Below the pieces are notes generated by a model that saw only the letters and a program-made list of their open reading frames with translations, ran no database searches and was not told where the DNA came from. A program made the translations under genes and the position numbers. Shown in pieces: positions 26,021 through 38,143 of a DNA stretch of 64,000 nucleotides. This DNA is from Magicicada septendecula (Eukaryota > Arthropoda > Insecta > Hemiptera > Cicadidae), in the NCBI GenBank assembly GCA_034769895.1, contig CM068372.1, forward strand, positions 436,546,958-436,610,957. The letters are read 5' to 3'. Position 1 is the stretch's first letter. Every line of letters starts with the position of its first letter.

Positions 26021-27136
26021 AAGTTTATATTTTCTGTCAAGATATCGTATATACGGATGTCATACGTTACGTGCATTCTTTAAAAAATATATTCCAAGTC
26101 CGCGTGTCACTGGTCAGTTCAAAGAAGGAAATTAATAAATTCCAACTTTTCGCTGCTCAGACATAAAGAATTTGTATTATGTTTATATTTTCTGTCAAGA
26201 TATCGTATATACGGATGTCATACGTTACGTGGATTCTTTAAAAAATATATTCCAAGTCCGCGTGTCACTGGTCAGTTCAAAGAAGGAAATTAATAAATTC
26301 CAACATTTCGCTGCTCAAAACATAAGGAATTTGTATTATGTTTTTATATTTTCTGTCAACATATCGTATATACGGATGTCATACGTCACGTGCATTCATT
26401 AAAAAATATATTCCAAGTCCGCGTGTCACTGGTCAGTTCAAAGAAGGAAATTAATAAATTCCAACTCTTCACTACTCAAGACATAAGGAATTTGTATTAT
26501 GTTTATATTTTCTGTCAAGATATCGTATATACGGATGTCATACGTTACGTGCATTCTTTAAAAAATATATTCAAAGTCCGCGTGTCACTGGTCAGTTCAA
26601 AGAAGGAAATTATTTTATTCCAAATTTCGCTGCTCAAGACATAAGGTATTTGTATTATGTTTATATTTTCTGTCAAGATATCGTATATACGGATGTCATA
26701 CGTTACGTGCATTCTTTAAAAAATATATTCCAAGTCTGCGTGTCACTGGTCAGTTCAAAGAAGGAAATTCAGAAATTCCAACATTACGCTGCTCAAGACA
26801 TAAGGAATTTGTATTATGTTTATATTTTCTGTCAAGATATCGTATAAACGGATGTCATACGTTACGAGCATTCTTTAAAAAATATATTCCAAGTCCACGT
26901 GTCACTGGTCAGTTCAAAGAAAGAAATTAATAAATTCCAAATTTTCGCTGGTCAAGACATAAGGAATTTGTATTATGTTTATATTTTTTTTTGTCAAGAT
27001 ATCGTATATACGAATGTCATACGTTACGTGCATTCTTTAAAAAATATATTCCAAGTCTGCGTGTCACTGGTCAGTTCAAAGAAGGAAATTAAAAAATTCC
27101 AACTTTTCGCTGCTCAAGACATTAGGAATTTGTATT
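26021..27136 (+). repeat. Seven-monomer HOR unit (1,116 bp)
   Basis: The stop ending at 26,022 returns at 27,138, an offset of 1,116 (7 x 159 plus 3). The +3 comes from a nine-T monomer (+3) and a complete -1, +2, -1 cassette (net 0). Compared with the next unit it holds an extra monomer in the 'ttacgctgctcaag' and 'gtataaacgg' region (about 26,780-26,850). The cassette copy here reads 'catacgtcacgtgc' near 26,381, a transition that creates an additional CACGTG. Confidence 0.85.
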
Positions 27137-28093
27137 AAGTTTATATTTTCTGTCTAGATATCGTATATACGGATGTCATACGTTACGTGCATTCTTTGAA
27201 AAATATATTCCAAGTCCGCGTGTCACTGGTCAGTTCAAAGAAGGAAATTAATAAATTCCAACTTTTCGCTGCTCAGACATAAAGAATTTGTATTATGTTT
27301 ATATTTTATGTCAAGATATCGTATATACGGATGTCATACGTTACGTGGATTCTTTAAAAAATATATTCCAAGTCCGCGTGTCACTGGTCAGTTCAAAGAA
27401 GGAAATTAATAAATTCGAACTTTTCGCTGCTCAAGACATAAGGAATTTGTATTATGTTTTTATATTTTCTGTCAACATATCGTATATACGGATGTCATAC
27501 GTCACGTGCATTCATTAAAAAATATATTCCAAGTCCGCGTGTCACTGGTCAGTTCAAAGAAGGAAATTAATAAATTCCAACTCTTCACTACTCAAGACAT
27601 AAGGAATTTGTATTATGTTTATATTTTCTGTCAAGATATCGTATATACGGATGTCATACGTTACGTGCATTCTTTAAAAAATATATTCAAAGTCCGCGTG
27701 TCACTGGTCAGTTCAAAGAAGGAAATTATTTTATTCCAAATTTCGCTGCTCAAGACATAAGGTATTTGTATTATGTTTATATTTTCTGTCAAGATATCGT
27801 ATATACGGATGTCATACGTTACGTGCATTCTTTAAAAAATATATTCCAAGTCCGCGTGTCACTGGTCAGTTCAAAGAAAGAAATTAATAAATTCCAAATT
27901 TTCGCTGCTCAAGACATAAGGAATTTGTATTATGTTTATATTTTTTTTTGTCAAGATATCGTATATACGGATGTCATACGTTACGTGCATTCTTTAAAAA
28001 ATATATTCCAAGTCTGCGTGTCACTGGTCAGTTCAAAGAAGGAAATTAAAAAATTCCAACTTTTCGCTGCTCAAGACATTAGGAATTTGTATT
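27137..28093 (+). repeat. Six-monomer HOR unit (957 bp), copy 1
   Basis: The marker series repeats with an offset of exactly 957 (6 x 159 plus 3). 'ctgtctagatatcg' at about 27,151 and 28,108, 'attctttgaaaaat' near 27,191 and 28,148, 'attttatgtcaag' near 27,302 and 28,259, 'aattcgaacttttcg' near 27,414 and 28,371, and the +2 site at 27,457 and 28,414 all keep this spacing. I saw no difference between the two copies across the markers checked. The unit differs from the seven-monomer unit to its left by lacking one monomer and by sharing these private changes with its right neighbour. Confidence 0.88.
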
Positions 28094-28830
28094 AAGTTTA
28101 TATTTTCTGTCTAGATATCGTATATACGGATGTCATACGTTACGTGCATTCTTTGAAAAATATATTCCAAGTCCGCGTGTCACTGGTCAGTTCAAAGAAG
28201 GAAATTAATAAATTCCAACTTTTCGCTGCTCAGACATAAAGAATTTGTATTATGTTTATATTTTATGTCAAGATATCGTATATACGGATGTCATACGTTA
28301 CGTGGATTCTTTAAAAAATATATTCCAAGTCCGCGTGTCACTGGTCAGTTCAAAGAAGGAAATTAATAAATTCGAACTTTTCGCTGCTCAAGACATAAGG
28401 AATTTGTATTATGTTTTTATATTTTCTGTCAACATATCGTATATACGGATGTCATACGTCACGTGCATTCATTAAAAAATATATTCCAAGTCCGCGTGTC
28501 ACTGGTCAGTTCAAAGAAGGAAATTAATAAATTCCAACTCTTCACTACTCAAGACATAAGGAATTTGTATTATGTTTATATTTTCTGTCAAGATATCGTA
28601 TATACGGATGTCATACGTTACGTGCATTCTTTAAAAAATATATTCAAAGTCCGCGTGTCACTGGTCAGTTCAAAGAAGGAAATTATTTTATTCCAAATTT
28701 CGCTGCTCAAGACATAAGGTATTTGTATTATGTTTATATTTTCTGTCAAGATATCGTATATACGGATGTCATACGTTACGTGCATTCTTTAAAAAATATA
28801 TTCCAAGTCCGCGTGTCACTGGTCAGTTCA
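28094..28830 (+). repeat. Six-monomer HOR unit, copy 2 (partial)
   Basis: The match to the preceding unit runs for about four and a half monomers, up to 'aaggtatttgtattatg' near 28,718. The array then switches to a 'gaaatgaacaaattcc' monomer with a stop ending at about 28,890. That is the same arrangement as at 24.7 kb, so the unit is truncated by a junction into a copy of the 24.7-25.6 kb block. Confidence 0.8.
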
Positions 28831-31427
28831 AAGAAGGAAATGAACAAATTCCAACTTTTCGCTGCTCAAGACATAAGGAATTTGTATTAAGTTTATATTT
28901 TCTGTCAAGATATCGTATATACGAATGTCATACGTTACGTGCATTCATTAAAAAATATATTCCAAGTCCGCGTGTCACTGGTCAGTTCAAAGAAGGAAAT
29001 TAATCAATTCCAACTTTTCGCTGCTCAAGACATAAGGAATTTGTATTATGTTTATATTTTCTGTCAAGATATCGTATATACGGATGTCATACGTTACGTG
29101 CATTCTTTAAAAAATATATTCCAAGTCCACGTGTCACTGGTCAGTTCAAAGAAAGAAATTAAAAAATTCCAAAATTTCGCTGCTCAAGACATAAGGAATT
29201 TGTATTATGTTTATATTTTCTGTCAAGATATCGTATATACGAATGTCATACGTTACGTGCATTCTTTAAAAAATATATTCCAAGTCCGCGTGTCACTGGT
29301 CAGTTCAAAGAAGGAAATTAATAAATTCCAACTTTTCGCTGCTCAAGACATAAGGAATTTGTATTATGTTTATATTTTCTGTCAACATATCATATATACG
29401 GATGTCATACGTTACGTGCATTCATTAAAAAATATATTCCAAGTCCGCGTGTGACTGGTCAGTTCAAAGAAGGAAATTAATAAATTCCAACTCTTCGCTG
29501 CTCAAGACATAAGGAATTTGTATTATGTTTATATTTTCTGTCAAGATATCGTATATACGGATGTCATACGTTCCGTGCATTCTTTAAAAAATATATTCCA
29601 AGTCCGCGTGGCACTGGTCAGTTCAAAGAAGGAAATTAATAAATTCCAAATTTTCGCTGCTCAAGACATAAGGAATTTGTATTATGTTTATATTTTCTGT
29701 CAAGATATCGTATATACGAATGTCATACGTTACGTGCAATCATTAAAAAATATATTCCAAGTCTGCGTGTCACTGGTCAGTTCAAAGAAGGAAATTAATA
29801 AATTCCAAATTTTCGCTGGTCAAGACATAAGGAATTTGTATTATGTTTATATTTTTTTTTGTCAAGATATCGTATATACGGATGTCATACGTTACGTGCA
29901 TTCTTTAAAAAATATATTCCAAGTCCGCGTGTCACTGGTCAGTTCAAAGAAGGAAATTAAAAAATTCCAACTTTTCGCTGCTCAAGACATTAGGAATTTG
30001 TATTAAGTTTATATTTTCTGTCAAGATATCGTATACACGGATGTCATACGTTACGTGCATTCTTTAAAAAATATATTCCAAGTCCGCGTGTCACTGGTCA
30101 GTTCAAAGAAGGAAATTAATAAATTCCAACTTTTCGCTGCTCAGACATAAAGAATTTGTATTATGTTTATATTTTCTGTCAAGATATCGTATATACGGAT
30201 GTCATACGTTACGTGGATTCTTTAAAAAATATATTCCAAGTCCGCGTGTCACTGGTCAGTTCAAAGAAGGAAATTAATAAATTCCAACATTTCGCTGCTC
30301 AAAACATAAGGAATTTGTATTATGTTTTTATATTTTCTGTCAACATATCGTATATACGGATGTCATACGTCACGTGCATTCATTAAAAAATATATTCCAA
30401 GTCCGCGTGTCACTGGTCAGTTCAAAGAAGGAAATTAATAAATTCCAACTCTTCACTACTCAAGACATAAGGAATTTGTATTATGTTTATATTTTCTGTC
30501 AAGATATGGTATATACGGATGTCATACGTTACGTGCATTCTTTAAAAAATATATTCAAAGTCCGCGTGTCACTGGTCAGTTCAAAGAAGGAAATTATTTT
30601 ATTCCAAATTTCGCTGCTCAAGACATAAGGTATTTGTATTATGTTTATATTTTCTGTCAAGATATCGTATATACGGATGTCATACGTTACGTGCATTCTT
30701 TAAAAAATATATTCCAAGTCTGCGTGTCACTAATCAGTTCAAAGAAGGAAATTAAGAAATTCCAACATTACGCTGCTCAAGACATAAGGAATTTGTATTA
30801 TGTTTATATTTTCTGTCAACATATCGTATATACGGATGTCATACGTCACGTGCATTCATTAAAACATATATTCCAAGTCCGCGTGTCACTGGTCAGTTCA
30901 AAGAAGGAAATTAATAAATTCCAACTCTTCACTACTCAAGACATAAGGAATTTGTATTATGTTTATATTTTCTGTCAAGATATCGTATATACGGATGTCA
31001 TACGTTACGTGCATTCTTTAAAAAATATATTCCAAGTCTGCGTGTCACTAATCAGTTCAAAGAAGGAAATTAAGAAATTCCAACATTACGCTGCTCAAGA
31101 CATAAGGTATTTGTATTATGTTTATATTTTCTGTCAAGATATCGTATATACGGATGTCATACGTTACGTGCATTCTTTAAAAAATATATTCCAAGTCTGC
31201 GTGTCACTAATCAGTTCAAAGAAGGAAATTAAGAAATTCCAACATTACGCTGCTCAAGACATAAGGAATTTGTATTATGTTTATATTTTCTGTCAAGATA
31301 TCGTATATACGGATGTCATACGTTACGTGCATTCTTTAAAAAATATATTCAAAGTCCGCGTGTCACTGGTCAGTTCAAAGAAGGAAATTATTTTATTCCA
31401 AATTTCGCTGCTCAAGACATAAGGTAT
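28831..31427 (+). repeat. Satellite segment: copy of the 24.8 kb block, then repeated 'acattacgc' monomers
   Basis: About 28.94-29.75 kb matches 24.80-25.60 kb. From 30.0 kb a cassette unit resembling those at 26-28 kb follows, with the +2 site at 30,325. Between 30,720 and 31,260 a monomer carrying 'cactaatcagttc' and 'ccaacattacgctgc' occurs three times, at about 30,727, 31,046 and 31,205. The last two are adjacent, a direct single-monomer duplication. A private 'agatatggtatatacgg' near 30,503 breaks the usual EcoRV-type GATATC and the palindrome. The cassette start at about 30,156 returns at 31,428, an offset of 1,272 (8 x 159). Confidence 0.8.
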
Positions 31428-34400
31428 TTGTATTATGTTTATATTTTCTGTCAAGATATCGTATATACGGATGTCATACGTTACGTGGATTCTTTAAAAA
31501 ATATATTCCAAGTCCGTGTATCACTGGTCAGTTCAAAGAAGGAAATTAATAAATTCCAACATTTCGCTGCTCAAAACATAAGGAATTTGTATTATGTTTT
31601 TATATTTTCTGTCAACATATCGTATATACGGATGTCATACGTCACGTGCATTCATTAAAAAATATATTCCAAGTCCGCGTGTCACTGGTCAGTTCAAAGA
31701 AGGAAATTAATAAATTCCAACTCTTCACTACTCAAGACATAAGGAATTTGTATTATGTTTATATTTTCTGTCAAGATATCGTATATACGGATGTCATACG
31801 TTACGTGCATTCTTCAAAAAATATATTCAAAGTCCGCGTGTCACTGGTCAGTTCAAAGAAGGAAATTATTTTATTCCAAATTTCGCTGCTCAAGACATAA
31901 GGTATTTGTATTATGTTTATATTTTCTGTCAAGATATCGTATATACGAATGTCATACGTTACGTGCATTCATTAAAAAATATATTCCAAGTCCGCGTGTC
32001 ACTGGTCAGTTCAAAGAAGGAAATTAAAAAATTCGAACTTTTCGCTGCTCAAGACATACGGAATTTGTATTAAGTTTATATTTTCTGTCAAGATATCGTA
32101 TATACGGATGTCATACGTTACGTGCATTCTTTAAAAAATATATTGCAAGTCCGCGTGTCACTGGTCAGTTCAAAGAAAGAAATTAATAAATTCCAACTTT
32201 TCGCTGGTCAAGACATAAGGAATTTGTATTATGTTTATATTTTCTGTCAAGATATCGTATATACGAATGTCATACGTTACGTGCATTCTTTAAAAAATAT
32301 ATTCCAAGTCCGCGTGTCACTGGGGCACTGGTCAGTTCAAAAAAAGAAAATAATACATACCAACATTTCGCTGCTCAAGACATAAGGAATTTGTATTAAG
32401 TTTATATTTTCTGTCAAGATATCGTATATACGGATGTCATACGTTACGTGCATTCTTTAAAAAATATATTCCAAGTCCGCGTGTCACTGGTCAGTTCAAA
32501 GAAGGAAATTAATAAACTCCAACTTTTTGCTGCTCAAGACATAAGGAATTTGTATTAAGTTTATATTTTCTGTCAAGATATCGTATATACGGATGTCATA
32601 CGTTACGTGCATTCTTTAAAAAATATATTCCAAGTCCGCGTGTCACTGGTCAGTTCAAAGAAGGAAATTAATAAATTCCAACTTTTCACTGCTCAAGACA
32701 TAAGGAATTTGTATTATGTTTATATTTTCTGTCAAGATATCGTATATACGAATGTTATACGTTACGTGCATTCTTTAAAAAATATATTCCAAGTCCGCGT
32801 GTCACTGGTCAGTTCAAAGAAGGAAATTAATAAATTCCAAATTTCGCTGCTCAAGACATAAGGAATTTGTATTATGTTTATATTTTCTGTCAAGATATCG
32901 TATATACGAATGTCATACGTTACGTGCATTCATTAAAAAATATATTCCAAGTCCGCGTGTCACTGGTCAGTTCAAAGAAGGAAATTAATAAATTCCAACT
33001 TTTCGCTGCTCAAGACAAAAGGAATTTGTATTATGTTTATATTTTCTGTCAAGATATCGTATATACGAATGTCATACGTTACGTGCATTCATTAAAAAAT
33101 ATATTCCAAGTCCGCGTGTCACTGGTCAGTTCAAAGAAGGAAATTAATAAATTCCAAATTTTCGCTGCTCAAGACATAAGGAATTTGTATTATGTTTATT
33201 TTTTCTGTCAAGATATCGTATATACGAATGTCATACGTTACGTGCATTCTTTAAAAAATATATTCCAAGTCCGCGTGTCACTGGTCAGTTCAAAGAAGGA
33301 AATTAATAAATTCCAACTTTTCGCTGCTCAAGACATAAGGAATTTGTATTATGTTTATATTTTCTTTCTAGATATCGTATATACGGATGTCATACGTTAC
33401 GTGCATTCTTTAAAAAATATATTCCAAGTCCGCGTGTCACTGGTCAGTTCAAAGAAAGAAATTAATAAATTCCAACTTTTCGCTGCTCAAGACATAAGGA
33501 ATTTGTATTAAGTTTATATTTTCTGTCAAGTTATCGTATATACTGATGTCATACGTTACGTGCATTCTTTAAAAAATATATTCCAAGTCCGCGTGTCACT
33601 GGTCAGTACAAAGAAGGAAATTAATAAATTCCAACTAATCGCTGCTCAAGACATAAGGAATTTGTATTATGTTTATATTTTCTGTCAAGATATCGTATAT
33701 ACGGATGTCATACGTTACGTGCATTCTTTAAAAAATATATTCCAAGTCCGCGTGTCACTGGTCAGTTCAAAGAAGGAAATTAATAAATTCCAACTTTTCA
33801 CTGCTCAAGACATAAGGAATTTGTATTAAGTTTATATTTTCTGTCAAGATATCGTATATACGGATGTCATACGTTACGTGCATTCTTTAAAAATATATTC
33901 CAAGTCCGCGTGTCACTGGTCAGTTCAAAGAAGGAAATTAATAAATTCCAACTTTTCACTGCTCAAGACATAAGGAATTTGTATTAAGTTTATATTTTCT
34001 GTCAAGATATCGTATATACGGATGTCATACGTTACGTGCATTCATTAAAAAATATATTCCAAGTCCGCGTGTCACTGGTCAGTTCAAAGAAGGAAATTAA
34101 TAAATTCCAACTTTTCGCTGCTCAAGACATAAGGAATTTGTATTATGTTTATATTTTCTGTCAAGATATCGTATATACGAATGTCATACGTTACGTGCAT
34201 TCTTTAAAAAATATATTCCAAGTCCGCGTGTCACTGGTCAGTTCAAAGAAGGAAATTAATACATACCAACATTTCGCGCTCAAGACATAAGGAATTTGTA
34301 TTAAGTTTATATTTTCTGTCAAGATATCGTATATACGGATGTCATACGTTACGTGCATTCTTTAAAAAATATATTCCAAGTCCGCGTGTCACTGGTCAGT

Positions 34401-35602
34401 TCAAAGAAGGAAATTAATAAACTCCAAATTTTCGCTGCTCAAGACATAAGGAATTTGTATTATGTTTATATTTTCTGTCAAGATATCGTATATACGAATG
34501 TCATACGTTACGTGCATTCTTTAAAAAATATATTCCAAGTCCGCGTGTCACTGGTCAGTTCAAAGAAGGAAATTAATAAATTCCAAATTTTCGCTGGTCA
34601 AGACATAAACAATTTGCATTATGTTTATTTTTTTTTTTGTCAAGATATCGTATATACGGATGTCATACGTTACGTGGATTCTTTAAAAAATATATTTCAA
34701 GTCCGCGTGTCACTGGTCAGTTCAAAGAAGGAAATTAATAAATTCCAACTTTTCGCTGCTCAAAACATAAGGAATTTGTATTATGTTTTTATATTTTCTG
34801 TCAACATATCGTATATACGGATGTCATACGTTACGTGCATTCATTAAAAAATATATTCCAAGTCCGCGTGTCACTGGTCAGTTCAAAGAAGGAAATTAAT
34901 AAATTCCAACTCTTCACTATTCAAGACATAAGGAATTTGTATTATGTTTATATTTTCTGTCAAGATATCGTATATACGGATGTCATACGTTACGTGCATT
35001 CTTTAAAAAATATATTCAAAGTCCGCGTGTCACTGGTCAGTTCAAAGAAGGAAATTAATTTATTCCAAATTTCGCTGCTCAAGACATAAGGAATTTGTAT
35101 TATGTTTATATTTTCTGTCAAGATATCGTATATACGAATGTCATACGTTACGTGCATTCATTAAAAAATATATTCCAAGTCCGCGTGTCACTGGTCAGTT
35201 CAAAGAAGGAAATTAATGAATTCGAACTTTTCGCTGCTCAAGACATACGGAATTTGTATTAAGTTTATATTTTCTGTCAAGATATCGTATATACGGATGT
35301 CATACGTTACGTGGATTCTTTAAAAAATATATTTCAAGTCCGCGTGTCACTGGTCAGTTCAAAGAAGGAAATTAATAAATTCCAACTTTTCGCTGCTCAA
35401 AACATAAGGAATTTGTATTATGTTTTTATATTTTCTGTCAACATATCGTATATACGGATGTCATACGTTACGTGCATTCATTAAAAAATATATTCCAAGT
35501 CCGCGTGTCACTGGTCAGTTCAAAGAAGGAAATTAATAAATTCCAACTCTTCACTATTCAAGACATAAGGAATTTGTATTATGTTTATATTTTCTGTCAA
35601 GA
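31428..35602 (+). repeat. Mixed satellite segment linking the left and middle HOR regions
   Basis: This segment contains the last copies of left-side markers: +2 sites at 31,597, 34,786 and 35,423, and a T-rich insertion (eleven T) near 34,628. Length variants include the 167-bp monomer near 32,320, 'ctttaaaaatatattcc' (-1) near 33,886 and 'atttcgcgctcaag' (-1) near 34,272. About 32.1-33.2 kb resembles 5.2-6.0 kb in monomer order ('tattgcaagtccg', 'gctggtcaag', 'cttttcactgc', 'gacaaaagg', 'gtttattttttctg'). The +2 units at 34.6-35.0 kb and 35.3-35.6 kb repeat each other at an offset of 637 (4 x 159 plus 1), with 'ttcactattcaag' shared. Confidence 0.75.
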
Positions 35603-38143
35603 TATCGTATATACGGATGTCATACGTTACGTGCATTCTTTAAAAAATATATTCCAAGTCCGCGTGTCACTGGTCAGTTCAAAGAAAGAAATTAATAAAT
35701 TCCAACATTTCGCTGCTCAAGACATAAGGAATTTGTATTAAGTTTATATTTTCTGTCAAGTTATCGTATATACTGATGTCATACGTTACGTGCATTCTTT
35801 AAAAAATATATTCCAAGTCCGCGTGTCACTGGTCAGTTCAAAGAAGGAAATTAATAAATTCCAAATTTCGCTGCTCAAGACATAAGGAATTTGTGTTATG
35901 TTTATATTTTCTGTCAAGATATCGTATATACGAATGTCATACGTTACGTGCATTCATTAAAAAATATATTCCAAGTCCGCGTGTCACTGGTCAGTTCAAA
36001 GAAAGAAATTAATAAATTCCAACTTTTCGCTGCTCAAGACATAAGGAATTTGTATTAAGTTTATATTTTCTGTCAAGTTATCGTATATACTGATGTCATA
36101 CGTTACGTGCATTCTTTAAAAAATATATTCCAAGTCCGCGTGTCACTGGTCAGTACAAAGAAGGAAATTAATAAATTCCAACTTTTCGCTGCTCAAGACA
36201 TAAGGAATTTGTATTATGTTTATATTTTCTGTCAAGTTATGGTATATACGGATGTCATACGTTACGTGCATTTTTTAAAAATTATATTCCAAATCCGCGT
36301 GTCACTGGTCAGTTCAAAGAAGGAAATTAATAAATTCCAACATTTCACTGCTCAAGACATAAGGAATTTGTATTAAGTTTATATTTTCTGTCAAGATATC
36401 GTATATACGGATGTCATACGTTACGTGCATTCTATAAAAAATATATTCCAAATCCGCGTGTCACTGGTCAGTTCAAAGAAGGAAATTAATAAATTCCAAC
36501 TTTTCGCTGCTCAAGACATAAGGAATTTGTATTATGTTTATATTTTCTGCAAAGATATCGTATATACGAATGTCATACGTTACGTGCATTCATTAAAAAA
36601 TATATTCCAAGTCCGCGTGTCACTGGTCAGTTCAACGAAGGAAATTAATAAATTCCAACTTTTCGCTGCTCAAGACATAAGGAATTTGTATTATGTTTAT
36701 ATTTTCTGTCAAGATATCGTATACACGGATGTCATACGTTACGTGCATTCTTTAAAAATATATTCCAAGTCCGCGTGTCACTGGTCAGTTCAAAGAAAGA
36801 AATTAATAAATTCCAAATTTTCGCTGCTAAAGACATAATGAATTTGTGTTATGTTTATATTTTCTGTCAAGATATCGTATATACGAATGTCATACGTTAC
36901 GTGCATTCTTTAAAAAATATATTCCAATTCCGCGTGTCACTGGTCAGTTCAAAGAAGGAAATTAATAAATTCCAACTTTTCGCTGCTCAGGACATAAGGA
37001 ATTTGTATAAAGTTTATATTTTCTGTCAAGATATCGTATATACGGATGTCATACGTTACGTGCATTCTTTAAAAAATATATTCCAAATCCGCGTGTCACT
37101 GGTCAGTTCAAAGAAGGAAATTAATAAATTCCAAACTTTCGCTGCTCAAGACATAAGGAATTTGTATTATGTTTATATTTTCTGTGAAGATGTCGTATAT
37201 ACGGATGTCATACGTTATGTGCATTCTTTAAACAATATATTCCAAGTCCGCGTGTCACTGGTCAGTTCAAAGAAGGAAATTAATAAATTCCAACTTTTCG
37301 CTGCTCAAGACATAAGGAATTTGTATTATGTTTATATTTGCTGTCAAGATATCGTATATACGGATGTCATACGTTACGTGCATTCTTTAAAAAATATATT
37401 CCAAGTCCGCGTGTCACTGGTCAGTTCAAAGAAAGAAATTAATAAATCCAACTTTTCGCTGCTCAAGACATAAGGAATTTGTATTATGTTTATATTTTCT
37501 GTCAAGATATCGTATATACGAATGTCATAAGTTACGTGCATTCATTAAAAAAAATATTCCAAGACCGCGTGTCACTGGTCAGTTCAAAGAAGGAAATTAA
37601 TAAATTCCAAATTTTCGCTGCTCAAGACATAAGGAATTTGTATTAAGTTTATATTTTCTGTCAAGATATCGTATATACGAATGTCATACGTTACGTGCAT
37701 TCATTAAAAAATATATTCCAAGTCCGCGTGTCACTGGTCAGTTCAAAGAAGGAAATTAATAAATTCCAACTTTTCGTTGCTCAAGACATAAGGAATTTGT
37801 ATTATGTTTATATTTTCTGTCAAGATATCGTATATACGAATGTCATACGTTACGTGCATTCATTAAAAAATATATTCCAAGTCCGCGTGTCACTGGTCAG
37901 TGCAAAGAAGGAAATTAATAAATTCCAAATTTTCGCTGCTCAAGACATAAGGAATTTGTATTATGTTTATTTTTTCTGTCAAGATATCGTATATACGGAT
38001 GTCATACGTTACGTGCATTCTTTAAAAAATATATTCCAAGTCCTCGTGTCACTGGTCAGTTCAAAGAAGGAAATTAATAAATTCCAACTTTTCGCTGCTC
38101 AAGACATAAGGAATTTGTATTATGTTTATATTTTCTTTCTAGA
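35603..38143 (+). repeat. 16-monomer HOR, copy 1 (2,541 bp)
   Basis: Markers recur 2,541 bases later (16 x 159 minus 3). They are 'tatactgatgtcat' near 36,088 and 38,629, 'cagtacaaag' near 36,152 and 38,693, 'attttttaaaaattat' near 36,270 and 38,811, 'ttcaacgaagg' near 36,632 and 39,173, 'ctaaagacataatg' near 36,827 and 39,368, 'gtataaagttta' near 37,006 and 39,547, 'gtgaagatgtcg' near 37,184 and 39,725, and 'gtcataagttacg' near 37,524 and 40,065. The -3 is explained by several one-base losses, including 'tttaaaaatatattcc' near 36,752 and 'aataaatccaac' near 37,441. The last part of this copy (37.93-38.14 kb) carries a 'ttctttctagatatcg' monomer like that at 33.36 kb. Confidence 0.88.
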
